From contig QORU01000003.1 of assembly GCA_003574785.1 (NCBI GenBank), positions 62,001 through 126,000 of the forward strand: a DNA stretch of 64,000 nucleotides. Direction: 5' to 3'. The notes under the pieces were generated by a model. That model ran no database searches, was not told the DNA's origin, and worked only from the letters and a program-made list of their open reading frames with translations. The stretch is from Taklimakanibacter deserti (GTDB lineage Bacteria; Pseudomonadota; Alphaproteobacteria; Rhizobiales; Aestuariivirgaceae). The first letter of the stretch is position 1; each line of letters opens with the position of its first letter. The translations under genes were made by a program, and so were the position numbers. Shown here piece after piece: positions 36,412 to 44,768 of this stretch.

Positions 36412-36798
36412 GGCGATGAAGAACGCTGTTCGCCAATGTCTTGGTGCCTGCACTACCTTTGCTGAATGATTTGATCAAAATTGGCTCAGTTACAATGGCC
36501 CATCTATACGATACTTTGCGCCGCAACGTTCCGACCGAAGGATTCCGTGCACAGGTGACGACCTCAAGGCCATCGGCATTTCGTCACTCGGCGATCACAA
36601 GAAGCTTGCTCGACGCAACAGGTCGACCTTTGCCCCAGTTCAAGGACTTACCAAATGGCCGGCTATTCCAGGACGATGAAATGGATGCCGGGCGGCGATA
36701 GACAACGACCCGCGAAAGTCGCAGTCTCAGCCGGGGCACCATGCTCACAGCTAGAGGCGCCGGGGTCTTATGCAGAGAGCTAGAAAAAGGAGACCACT
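36412..36798. other. Intergenic gap
   Basis: I see no convincing gene in this 387-bp stretch. An open frame at 36498-36701 lacks a ribosome-binding site and resembles no family. A TTGATCAAA stretch at 36468 is not a full FNR/FixK site. Confidence 0.5.
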
Positions 36799-37185
36799 AT
36801 GGCCGATGTGTTTGCTTCTGATCCATCAACTTGGAATCCGGCATTGGATGCCGTTGCCGCGGCGCCTAAACATCACAGGGTCTTATTCGAGAATGAGAGC
36901 CTTCGTGTGCTCGAGGTAACGCTCGAACCCAACGACGAAGAGCCCGTGCATCACCATCGATGGCCGTCAGTATTTGTCTTCGATCAGGTGCAAGGTCCGA
37001 TTCACGACTTCGCACCAGATGGCACCCAGCTTCCAGACAATCGAGATGTAGTAAAAGCGGTTGCAGCTTGGGATGGTCGCGGTTGTCTGGTCGTTCATAT
37101 GGCGCCTCAGCCAGCAGGCCGGGTGCTCAATGCTTCGGGTAAGACTGTCCACGGCGTTCGCATCGAGATGAAGAAGACCACTTAG
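36799..37185 (+). CDS. Cupin-like small protein
   Basis: The 128-residue protein has a double-stranded beta-helix pattern: LEVTLEPNDEEPVHHHRWPS supplies a run of metal-type histidines, and a second conserved half (VVHMAPQPAGRVLNASGKTV) follows. An AAAGGAGA ribosome-binding site is present. Its substrate is unknown. It does not have an FNR/FixK box close by. Confidence 0.7.
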   Translation: MADVFASDPSTWNPALDAVAAAPKHHRVLFENESLRVLEVTLEPNDEEPVHHHRWPSVFVFDQVQGPIHDFAPDGTQLPDNRDVVKAVAAWDGRGCLVVHMAPQPAGRVLNASGKTVHGVRIEMKKTT

Positions 37186-37361
37186 CCGCTTTCTCCGTGA
37201 CCGCCGGCATCGGAACAAACGTTTGGAACTGCGGTGTAAATGGCAACACTAGGCAATGCACCGTCCGGCGGCGTGCCTGTTCGCGCCATACGTGGCTTGG
37301 GTAGCTTTCGCTTCGGTGCTGAACAGCGCGATTTGGCTGTTGAACTGATTAGAGGGGCAGG

Positions 37362-37871
37362 ATGGGTCGCCGTATCGTCATCGTCAACGACAAGATGCAG
37401 CACGGCTATCGTTACGCGCTGACCGCGTCACCGGGTCGCAATTTCGACCCGGAGTTTCGGCCCGATTTGACACCCAAGCAGATGCTCGAACTTGGAGTGT
37501 TCTGCGGCAAGTACCTCATCGATTGTCGAGACGAATTTCCTGCGAGCTGGTTTGCGCGGGCAAAGCTGTCGCCTTCGAGCCGGGACTGCTCGCTTAACTA
37601 TTTTGGCGTGGACGCGAGCCAGTCGTTGGCGGAGTGGCGAAGGAAGGGCTGGATCCATCCCGACGATCCGCGCGGCTGGTTCCAGTGGTACTGCCGATAC
37701 TACGTGGGCCGGCGCGTGCCCGAGGAGGATGCTCGTCAGATCCGGCGATGGAAGGCGATGAAGCGACATGTGGCGCAGATCAAGCTGTATTGCGAGCCTG
37801 GCGATCGCATGTGTCGTCGGCGCCAACGCCAGGCGCTCTTGCATTGGGCTTATGACAGCCGAAACCTATGA
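37362..37871 (+). CDS. Conserved hypothetical protein
   Basis: The 169-residue protein starts MGRRIVIVNDKMQHGYRYAL and contains WIHPDDPRGWFQWYCRYYVG and DARQIRRWKAMKRHVAQI. This composition of Trp, Tyr and Arg recalls a conserved alphaproteobacterial protein of unknown function. There is no signal peptide or membrane helix. It is probably soluble. Confidence 0.65.
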   Translation: MGRRIVIVNDKMQHGYRYALTASPGRNFDPEFRPDLTPKQMLELGVFCGKYLIDCRDEFPASWFARAKLSPSSRDCSLNYFGVDASQSLAEWRRKGWIHPDDPRGWFQWYCRYYVGRRVPEEDARQIRRWKAMKRHVAQIKLYCEPGDRMCRRRQRQALLHWAYDSRNL

Positions 37872-38240
37872 GAGCATGGTTACAAGCCCGCTTGCGAACT
37901 GAGTTGTTGGCTAACTTGAACGTGCCTGACCCAAGCTGGGGATCGTTGAGGAGGGCAGCAGCGCAGGCCTAGTGAGTTACTTGGAGATGTGGGATTGTTG
38001 CGCTTCTTTGGACTCAAAGAAACGGATCGCAGAAATAGAGTTCCCGGCAACGGCGGACCCAGCTTCGCAGGCAATTCTACTACATCAGATTACACCCAGC
38101 TTTTGTTATTGGGGCCGAGAGCTTCCTGGTTTCGATCTCACGGAACTCAGCTATTTGCCCGGTAATATATGTTCTGGCTGGCCGGATACGATCCATGAAA
38201 CAATCTTCAACCGCAATCCGACCAGCGCGGAAGTTGGTGC
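37872..38240. other. Intergenic gap
   Basis: No gene is supported in this 369-bp stretch. A GTG-started frame at 37972-38256 overlaps the sulfatase 3' end and reads like a random frame. Confidence 0.5.
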
Positions 38241-39884
38241 TCAGTTTCCGCCCTGAGTGCTCGACTGCAGCGACGTCAGCACGGCATCGATCGAGAAGCT
38301 GCCGGGCTTCTGGCGCGGCGGGAACTCCTTGAAGGTCGCCAGGAACTTCGCGACATATTCCTGCGCCGGCACCATCACGAAGAGGTGCTCGACCCGCCAG
38401 CGTTCATAGTCCATCGACTCATGGTCGGCGGTCTCGAACGGGTCCGACCGCAAGTTGAAGAGCTTCGGCAGGCGTAACGGCACGAACGGCTCTTCCCAGA
38501 CATCGAACCCGTGCGCGCGCTGCTCCGAGAAGACGACCTTCCACTGATTGTAGCGAAGCCCGACGAGCGAGCCATCGTCATTGAAGTAGAAGAACTCCTT
38601 GCGTGGGCTCGGTGCATTGCCGGCAAGGGCCTCGGTGATGTCGTAGCCGTCGAGATGCACTTTGAAAGTCGTAGGCCCGACCTTCATGCCCTTCATCAGC
38701 TGCTCCTTCACGTCGGGCACGCCGGCAGCGGCCACGAGTGTCGGCAGCATGTCCTCATGGGCGAAGATGTCGTTGAGCACGGTGCCGGACTTGATGACGC
38801 CGGGCCAGCGAATGGCGCATGGCACCCGGTAGCCGCCTTCCCAGTTGGTATTCTTCTCCCCGCGGAACGGCGCCTGTCCGCCATCGGGCCAAGTGAACTT
38901 CTCAGCGCCATTGTCGGTCGAGTACATGACGATGGTGTTGTCGGCGAGGCCGAGATCATCGAGCGCCTTGAGCATCTCGCCGACCATGCCATCGTGCTCG
39001 ACCATGCCGTCGGGATAGATGCCGAGCCCGGTCTTGCCCTCGCTCTCCTTTTTCAGCCGCGTCCAGATGTGCATGCGGGTCGAGTTCCACCAAAGGAAGA
39101 ACGGCTTGTTGGCCGCTTTGGCGCGTTGCAGAAAATCCTTCGCGGCCGTGGTGACCTCTTCGTCGATCGTTTCCATGCGCTTTTTGTCGAGCGGGCCCGT
39201 GCTTTCGATTTTCTGGGTGCCGTCGGCGTTGGCAGAGGCACGGATCACGCCGCGCGTACCATATTTCTTCCGCATCTCCGGGTCCTTGAAATAATCCGGA
39301 TGCTCCGGTTCGTCCTCGGCATTCAGATGGTAGAGCGAACCGAAGAACTCCTCGAAGCCGTGCGCGGTCGGCAGATGCTCGTCGCGATCACCAAGGTGGT
39401 TCTTGCCGAACTGGCCCGTCATGTAGCCTTGTGCCTTGAGCAGCTCGGCGATCGTCACGTCTTCCTTTTGCAGGCCTTCCTTTGCACCCGGCAGTCCTAC
39501 CTTGAGCATCCCGGTGCGATAGCCGACCTGACCGGTGATGAAGCAGGCGCGGCCGGCGGTGCAGCTTTGCTGGCCATACCAGTCGGTGAACAGCGCGCCT
39601 TCCTTGGCGATGCGATCGATGTTCGGCGTCTTGTAGCCCATCATGCCCTGATTATAGGCGCTGATGTTCCACCAGCCGATGTCGTCGCCCCAAATGATCA
39701 GGATATTGGGCTTTGCCGCCGTCGTCTGCGCTTCTGCCGGCTGGACCGAGGACGTGAGCACGCCATCGGAAAGTGCGGACACGGCAAGCAATGAAGCGCC
39801 CCTAAGCAGTACGTCTCGTCGCTTGAGGGTCGATTCAGGTTCGCGTTCAATTACTGTTGGTTCTGACTGCTCCATCCTGGCCAT
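38241..39884 (-). CDS. Arylsulfatase-family enzyme, exported
   Basis: The 547-residue protein carries the formylglycine motif C108-T-A-G-R112 in GQQSCTAGRACFITGQ, which fits C-x-(P/A)-x-R, and metal-site aspartates in WGDDIGW. A twin-arginine-like motif (KRRDVLLRGASLLAVSALS) near residue 21 suggests Tat export. It should hydrolyse a sulfate ester in the periplasm after maturation. It lacks an FNR/FixK box. Confidence 0.9.
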   Translation of the reverse strand: MARMEQSEPTVIEREPESTLKRRDVLLRGASLLAVSALSDGVLTSSVQPAEAQTTAAKPNILIIWGDDIGWWNISAYNQGMMGYKTPNIDRIAKEGALFTDWYGQQSCTAGRACFITGQVGYRTGMLKVGLPGAKEGLQKEDVTIAELLKAQGYMTGQFGKNHLGDRDEHLPTAHGFEEFFGSLYHLNAEDEPEHPDYFKDPEMRKKYGTRGVIRASANADGTQKIESTGPLDKKRMETIDEEVTTAAKDFLQRAKAANKPFFLWWNSTRMHIWTRLKKESEGKTGLGIYPDGMVEHDGMVGEMLKALDDLGLADNTIVMYSTDNGAEKFTWPDGGQAPFRGEKNTNWEGGYRVPCAIRWPGVIKSGTVLNDIFAHEDMLPTLVAAAGVPDVKEQLMKGMKVGPTTFKVHLDGYDITEALAGNAPSPRKEFFYFNDDGSLVGLRYNQWKVVFSEQRAHGFDVWEEPFVPLRLPKLFNLRSDPFETADHESMDYERWRVEHLFVMVPAQEYVAKFLATFKEFPPRQKPGSFSIDAVLTSLQSSTQGGN

Positions 39885-40169
39885 GGTGTTTTCTCCACCG
39901 TCCGCATGGGAGCCCCCGTTAAGCCGGCCGCGTGACCGATCGGCTGTATTGCCAGCATCGGGGCCAGCAAACGCCTCTGCAAGTTGGACCTTGGTCCATG
40001 GGGTTCGAGTTCATGCCGTTTGTCCCAGATCAAAGCCCGCCAGCCAACCACAGCCTGTTCACCAGAGGTCGCCGCGCAGGCGCCGAACATCGCCGGGTTT
40101 CGAAGGCAGTAACCGACGCGACGAAAGATGCGCAAAATTTAAACGGTGTGGACGTCGTGTATTGGATAA

Positions 40170-40724
40170 TCAATTCATCCCCGGATCGTAAGGCCGCTCC
40201 TCGATCCGGGCCTCGGCCAGCCGCCGGTAAAGATTGCGGTTGCGGACCAGCGGCCACCATTCATAGAGGAATATCTCCAACGGCCGCCAGTTCGCGACCC
40301 AACCCAGGATCAAGAAGCTCTCCTCGATCAGCCGGCCAAGCGGAGGGTCAAGGGACAGGCGCGTCGCCAGCTGGGCGAGCAGTAGGCACGCGATGAGCGA
40401 GACGGCACCGATGGCGAGCGAATAGCGCCCGACACGGAACAGTTCATTCAGATCTCGCTGAATGGAGCGTGACCGCGCCGCGAAAAATCCAACCATGGCC
40501 TGTTTGAGGGCGTGAAAGGCATGCTCCTGATGCGGCGTATTCGGATAGTGGATCGCGATCGTGATGGGCCGATGCGCCGCCAGTTCGCGCGCCCAGCCGA
40601 CTATGTAGTCCTCGGCGTCGCGGCTCAGATCCCTTTCCGGAAAGGGATAGGGATCCAGAGTGTCGAAGAGCTGGGCGATGTCATCGACGCGCACCTCGAC
40701 TGCCGCGTGCTCAGCAGTCGCCAT
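40170..40724 (-). CDS. Membrane-associated protein of unknown function, intact copy
   Basis: This 184-residue reading has a soluble N-terminal region (VEVRVDDIAQLFDTLDPYPF, ERDLSRDAEDYIVGWARELA) and two membrane helices near the middle. The C-terminal part is basic. It lies just after a tandem USP gene; a longer start at 40796 would overlap that gene by 25 bp. A truncated copy of the N-terminal half lies at 41878-42192. The function is unknown. Confidence 0.6.
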   Translation of the reverse strand: MATAEHAAVEVRVDDIAQLFDTLDPYPFPERDLSRDAEDYIVGWARELAAHRPITIAIHYPNTPHQEHAFHALKQAMVGFFAARSRSIQRDLNELFRVGRYSLAIGAVSLIACLLLAQLATRLSLDPPLGRLIEESFLILGWVANWRPLEIFLYEWWPLVRNRNLYRRLAEARIEERPYDPGMN

Positions 40725-40771
40725 TGCGGCTTTCTCGACCCGCGAGTTGTGCGGCTGCGGGTTGCGGGTAA

Positions 40772-41611
40772 TCAATGAGAAAACAGCACCGGGCATTTCA
40801 TACCCCTGAGAACCGATTTGGTCGCGCCACCCAGGATCATCTCGCTGAGACGGGAATGACCGTAAGCGCCCATGACCAGAAGTTCAGCTCCGCTGTCCGC
40901 GACGGCGGTCAGCAAGGTTTCGCCTGCCTCGCGGCCGCCGGTCGAGATCGGTTCGACTGTCGCCTCTATGCCGTGGCGCGACAAAGTCTCAGCGAGTTCG
41001 GCGCCTGGCAGACCCCCCGGATGCGGATACTCCATCTCGGGATCCACCCAAATCACCTTAACCCTTTTGGCCTGCTTCAGGAGCGGCAGGCTGTCGAATA
41101 CCGCGCGTGCCGCCTCGCGCCTTCCGCTCCAGCCGATGACAGCGAGGTTGGCGGCAAGATCTGTCCTGCCGCTTCTCGGCAGGACAAGCGTCGGCCTGCC
41201 CGTGGACAATAATACTCGCTCGACGAAGTCACGACCGACAACCGACAGTGCGGTGTTCTCCGACGGCTGATGGACAATGGTGATGTCGGATCTGCGGGCA
41301 CAGCCGATAACCTCTCCCGCTATTGCCGGACTTGTCGAGTTGATCACTTTGATATCGCCGTGAAGGCCCGTATCCTTCAAGATGGTATCGAAAGCGGCGC
41401 GGACAGACTTTTCCGCATTCTGGAACAAATCCCGATTGCCTTCGAAAATCACGGGCTCGAGCCCGAAGGTGGCATAGACCTCGATGGCCGGCACGACGTA
41501 GACGCCCAGCAAGAAAGCACCGAAACTGCGGGCCATCCCGGCGGCGCTGTCCAGAAGGAGCTGGTTGCGCCCAAGGTCATTCAGGCTCACCAGAATCGTT
41601 TTGTATGACAT
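40772..41611 (-). CDS. Universal stress protein (tandem domains), duplicate copy 1
   Basis: The 279-residue protein has two UspA domains: the first opens MSYKTILVSLNDLGRNQLLL and the second ends MGAYGHSRLSEMILGGATKS. It is the duplicate of the gene at 42240, with which it shares C-terminal sequence almost exactly but differs through much of the middle. The FNR/FixK box at 41668 is 57 bp upstream. Confidence 0.9.
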   Translation of the reverse strand: MSYKTILVSLNDLGRNQLLLDSAAGMARSFGAFLLGVYVVPAIEVYATFGLEPVIFEGNRDLFQNAEKSVRAAFDTILKDTGLHGDIKVINSTSPAIAGEVIGCARRSDITIVHQPSENTALSVVGRDFVERVLLSTGRPTLVLPRSGRTDLAANLAVIGWSGRREAARAVFDSLPLLKQAKRVKVIWVDPEMEYPHPGGLPGAELAETLSRHGIEATVEPISTGGREAGETLLTAVADSGAELLVMGAYGHSRLSEMILGGATKSVLRGMKCPVLFSH

Positions 41612-41667
41612 TGCGGTCTCCTCGCGAAAATCCGGGACCGACTATAGGCGAAAGGTCCAGGCAATAT

Positions 41668-41681
41668 TTGACCAGGATCAA
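41668..41681. promoter_or_regulatory. FNR/FixK box of duplicate USP copy 1
   Basis: TTGACCAGGATCAA is a full match, 57 bp before the USP start. Confidence 0.8.
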
Positions 41682-41685
41682 GCGC

Positions 41686-41918
41686 TTAGCCGGCCAATCG
41701 GTCCGCAAAGAACGGTTTGATGCCCAGGCTATGCGTGGCGGCATATTGAATTTCCGCAGGCGTGCTGGAAGCATCCAGGCACGTCCATCCAGCTGGTGCT
41801 TCGGCAACAGGCTGGCCGCGGAGGACTTTGGGCGTAGCGTCGGAGGCATCATTGGAACGGTTGGACAGGCGGGCGCATCAGCAAACCCGTTGGTGCATCG
41901 AGCCAGAGGCCCCTGAAA
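41686..41918 (-). pseudogene. 3' fragment of the APH-AAA kinase gene, left by the duplication
   Basis: This 233-bp segment matches the last part of the kinase gene at 43154 and carries its equivalent stop codon (41686-41688). It was copied with the neighbouring USP gene and has no start of its own. Confidence 0.85.
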
Positions 41919-42192
41919 TCAGATCTCGCTGAATGGACCGCGACCGCGCCGCGAAGAATCCAGCCATGGCCTGTTTGAGGGCTTGAAAGGCGCGCCCCTG
42001 ATGCGCCGTATTCGGATAGTGGATCACGATCGTGATAGGCAGATGCGACGCAAGCTCGCGGGCCCAGCCAACTATGTAGTCCTCGGCGTCGCGGCTCAGA
42101 TCCCTTTCCGGAAAGGGATAGGGATCGAGCGTGTCGAAGAGCTGGGCGATGTCATCGACCCGCACCTCGACCGTCGCATGCTCCGCAGTCGT
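41878..42192 (-). pseudogene. Truncated copy of the membrane-associated protein gene
   Basis: The N-terminal half matches the intact gene at 40170-40724 closely up to QRDL, then the sequence jumps to unrelated frame (ISGASGSMHQRVC) at the duplication junction (41918/41919). The membrane part is lost. It may still be translated as a short soluble form. Confidence 0.75.
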
Positions 42193-42239
42193 CATTGCGA
42201 CTTTCTCGACTCGCGAGTTGTATGGTTGCGGGCGGGCTA

Positions 42240-43079
42240 TCAATGAGAAAACAGCACCGGGCATTTCATGCCCCTGAGAACCGACTTGGTCGCGCCGCCC
42301 AGAATCATCTCGCTTAGACGTGAATGGCCGTATGCACCCATGACGAGAAGCTCGGCGCCGCTGTTAGCCACGACGGTGAGCAGGGCCTCGCCCGCTTCTG
42401 TCCCGCCGGTCGAGGCAGGCCTGATTTCGGTATTGACACCATGACGCGACAAGGTGGCGGCAAGCACGTCGGCGGGAACGCTGCCTGGATGTGGATAGTT
42501 CTTTTCCGGATCTACCCAGACGATCTCGACTTTTTTGGCTCGCTTCAAGAGCGGTACACTATCGAATGCCGCGCGTGTCGACTCACGAGTGCCGCTCCAG
42601 CCCAGGACAACAACGTCGGCGCCAAAACTCGTTCTGCCCTCCCTCGGTAAGACTAGCGTCGGCCGGCCTGTCGACAGAAGAATTCGCTCGACGAAGTTGC
42701 GGCCGACAACAGAGAAGCTGCTTTCCCCAGGTGGCTGATTAACGATGGCGATATCGGTCAAGCGAGCCTGGTCTATCACGTGACCAGTAATGTCGGGCCA
42801 GGTCGAGTCGATAACTATGATGTCCCCGCGAATGCCAAAGCGCTCCCGCGCTGAGTCGAACGCCGAGCGGACCGATTTCTCCGCCTGGGTAAACAATTGC
42901 CGGTTGCCCTCGAAAATTGTGGCCTCTGGTCCGGCGCCATCGTAGATCTCGACGGCGGGAATGACGTAGATGGCTCGCAGATGGGCCTCCAAATCCCTAG
43001 CCAGTCCAGCGGTGGCCTCTAGGAGGGGGTGGTTGCGCTGAAGATCATTCAGGCTCACCAAAATCGTCTTGTATGACAT
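42240..43079 (-). CDS. Universal stress protein (tandem domains), duplicate copy 2
   Basis: The 279-residue protein matches copy 1 in length and in its C-terminal end (GAYGHSRLSEMILGGATKS). The first domain (MSYKTILVSLNDLQRNHPLL) diverges after about residue 15, with clear differences in the central part. The box at 43136 lies 57 bp upstream, inside the gap after the kinase gene. It is probably the older copy because it follows the intact kinase gene. Confidence 0.9.
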   Translation of the reverse strand: MSYKTILVSLNDLQRNHPLLEATAGLARDLEAHLRAIYVIPAVEIYDGAGPEATIFEGNRQLFTQAEKSVRSAFDSARERFGIRGDIIVIDSTWPDITGHVIDQARLTDIAIVNQPPGESSFSVVGRNFVERILLSTGRPTLVLPREGRTSFGADVVVLGWSGTRESTRAAFDSVPLLKRAKKVEIVWVDPEKNYPHPGSVPADVLAATLSRHGVNTEIRPASTGGTEAGEALLTVVANSGAELLVMGAYGHSRLSEMILGGATKSVLRGMKCPVLFSH

Positions 43080-43135
43080 TGCGGTCTCCTCGCGAAAATC
43101 CGGGATCGACTATAGGCGAGAGGTCCAGGCAATAT

Positions 43136-43149
43136 TTGACCAAGATCAA
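43136..43149. promoter_or_regulatory. FNR/FixK box of duplicate USP copy 2
   Basis: TTGACCAAGATCAA is a full match, 57 bp before the USP start and 5 bp after the kinase stop. Confidence 0.8.
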
Positions 43150-43153
43150 GCGC

Positions 43154-44737
43154 TTAGCCGGCCAATCGGTCCGCAAAGAACGGTTTGATGCCCAGGCAAT
43201 GCGTGGCGGCATATTGAATTTCCGCAGGCGTGTTGGAGGCATCCAAGCACGCCCATCCAGCTGGTGCTTCGGCAACGGGTTGGCGGCGGAGGACCTTGGG
43301 CGTAGCGTCGGAGGCATCATTGGAACGATTGAACAGGCGGCGCATCAGCAGACCCGTTGGTGCCTCGAGCCAGATGCCCCTAAAATTCACCTTGGCCCGT
43401 TTTGCGATCTCTGCCACGGCATTTGCTTCGAATTCGCTCAGGAAAGTGGCATCGACAATCACACTTTGGCCCGACCGCAAGGCGGCCTCAGCCTGCCTGT
43501 CCAACGCCTCATAGACACGGTTCGACACCTGTGGGTCGTATGCAGATGGCGCAAGCCGGAAGGTCTCGGCGACGCCAAACTGGCGCTTGCGTTCGATGTC
43601 GCTTCGCAGATGAATTGCTCCTGGCGGGCGCCCGACCAAGGGAGCGAGGCAAGCCGCAAGCGTGCTCTTGCCGGTGCCGGAGCGGCCACCTATGGCGATC
43701 AGCGTCGGGTGGTGTGGTTGCAGGAATTCGCGCGCGGTCTCGAAATAAAGCCGGGCGTCAATGGCTGCGTGCCGCGAAGTAACAGATCGAGCCGCATTCA
43801 ATGCCGCCACCTTGGCCCTGATTGCCGCTCTGAGGCCGAGAAACAACGGGAGGGCGCTCAGACCGGCCAGCTCATCGATCATGTCGCCGGCGTGCCAGAA
43901 GTAGCGGTTCAGGATTGTGTTTGCCTCGCTCTTGAGGTTTCTGTGCCACAGATCCATCAGCAGGAAAGCGAGGTCATAGAGAACATCGGTTGTCGCCAGC
44001 TTGTCGTCGAATTCGATGGCGTCAAAGAGGGTCACCTTGTCCTTGAGCAGTACGATGTTGCGCAAATGCAAATCGCCATGGCAACTCCTTACATGGCCGG
44101 TAGCCTCGCGCATGGCCAGAAGGCCGCGAACCTCGCAAAATGACGCCCGCATCGCCCGGCTGACTTCTTCGCTCGTCGCGCGCGGGAAGATATCCGCCGC
44201 CTGGCGCAGCTCATTCAACGTCTCTTGAATGACGACTTCCAATGCCTCCGTCGCATGTCCGTTCCTGACCACCTTGGCGGCGGAATGCGCCGCGGACACG
44301 GCCGCGGCGAGATCGCGGATGATCTGCGGGTCGAGCTTTCCTGCATCGGCCAGCCGGTCCAAAGTCCGGCGCTCATCGAAGCGCTGCAGGTGCACCGCCC
44401 ATTCGACCACTTCGCCCGAGCGGCCAAGGTGCAGGCCTTCCGGACCCCTCCTGATCGCTATCACGCCCCTGTAGAGCTGAGGTGCCAGCTTGTGATTGAT
44501 GGCGAATTCGCGTTCGCAAAAGTGCTTCCTTCTCTCAAGGGTAGAGTAGTCGAGGAAGGGCAGCTTGATAGAGCGTTTGACCTTGTAGACATTCTCACCG
44601 GCGAGAAAGACTACCGAGCAGTGCGTGTCGATCCTGACAGGCGCGTCGGCAAGGCCATGAGCGGCGGCACTGCCGAGATAGTCCAACACCTCTTCCTGCA
44701 GTTTATCACCAATAATGGTTCCCATGGCACATGGCAC
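43154..44737 (-). CDS. Fused aminoglycoside-phosphotransferase-like and AAA kinase protein
   Basis: The 527-residue protein has an APH-type kinase domain (SCHGDLHLRNIVLL, catalytic H-G-D-L-H at about residues 220-224) and a C-terminal P-loop domain (GGRSGTGKSTLAACLA, residues 350-365). This bifunctional pair is a widespread uncharacterised family that often accompanies stress genes. Substrates are unknown. A near-consensus box lies 56 bp upstream within the 3' end of the acetyltransferase gene. Confidence 0.85.
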   Translation of the reverse strand: MPCAMGTIIGDKLQEEVLDYLGSAAAHGLADAPVRIDTHCSVVFLAGENVYKVKRSIKLPFLDYSTLERRKHFCEREFAINHKLAPQLYRGVIAIRRGPEGLHLGRSGEVVEWAVHLQRFDERRTLDRLADAGKLDPQIIRDLAAAVSAAHSAAKVVRNGHATEALEVVIQETLNELRQAADIFPRATSEEVSRAMRASFCEVRGLLAMREATGHVRSCHGDLHLRNIVLLKDKVTLFDAIEFDDKLATTDVLYDLAFLLMDLWHRNLKSEANTILNRYFWHAGDMIDELAGLSALPLFLGLRAAIRAKVAALNAARSVTSRHAAIDARLYFETAREFLQPHHPTLIAIGGRSGTGKSTLAACLAPLVGRPPGAIHLRSDIERKRQFGVAETFRLAPSAYDPQVSNRVYEALDRQAEAALRSGQSVIVDATFLSEFEANAVAEIAKRAKVNFRGIWLEAPTGLLMRRLFNRSNDASDATPKVLRRQPVAEAPAGWACLDASNTPAEIQYAATHCLGIKPFFADRLAG

Positions 44738-44768
44738 CCGAAGTCAATCGTAACATATGGCGAATACC

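Larger units (their letters stand above)
40448..43384. repeat. Tandem duplication, two units of about 1.47 kb
   Basis: Unit 1 is 40448-41918 and unit 2 is 41919-43384, in the same orientation. Each holds part of the membrane-protein gene, a USP gene, an FNR/FixK box and the 3' end of the kinase gene. The kinase part and box are nearly identical. At the junction a kinase fragment meets the membrane-protein fragment at 41918/41919. Confidence 0.9.

Noticed and set aside
36468..36481. TTGATCAAAATTGG as a possible FNR/FixK box
   Set aside because: Only one half-site fits and the symmetry is wrong.
36498..36701. A 67-codon plus-strand frame
   Set aside because: It has no ribosome-binding site and no recognisable pattern.
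37972..38256. A GTG-started frame before the sulfatase
   Set aside because: It overlaps the sulfatase 3' end and reads like random sequence.
38511..39794. A 427-codon plus-strand frame opposite the sulfatase
   Set aside because: It is the antisense frame of a gene with clear sulfatase motifs.
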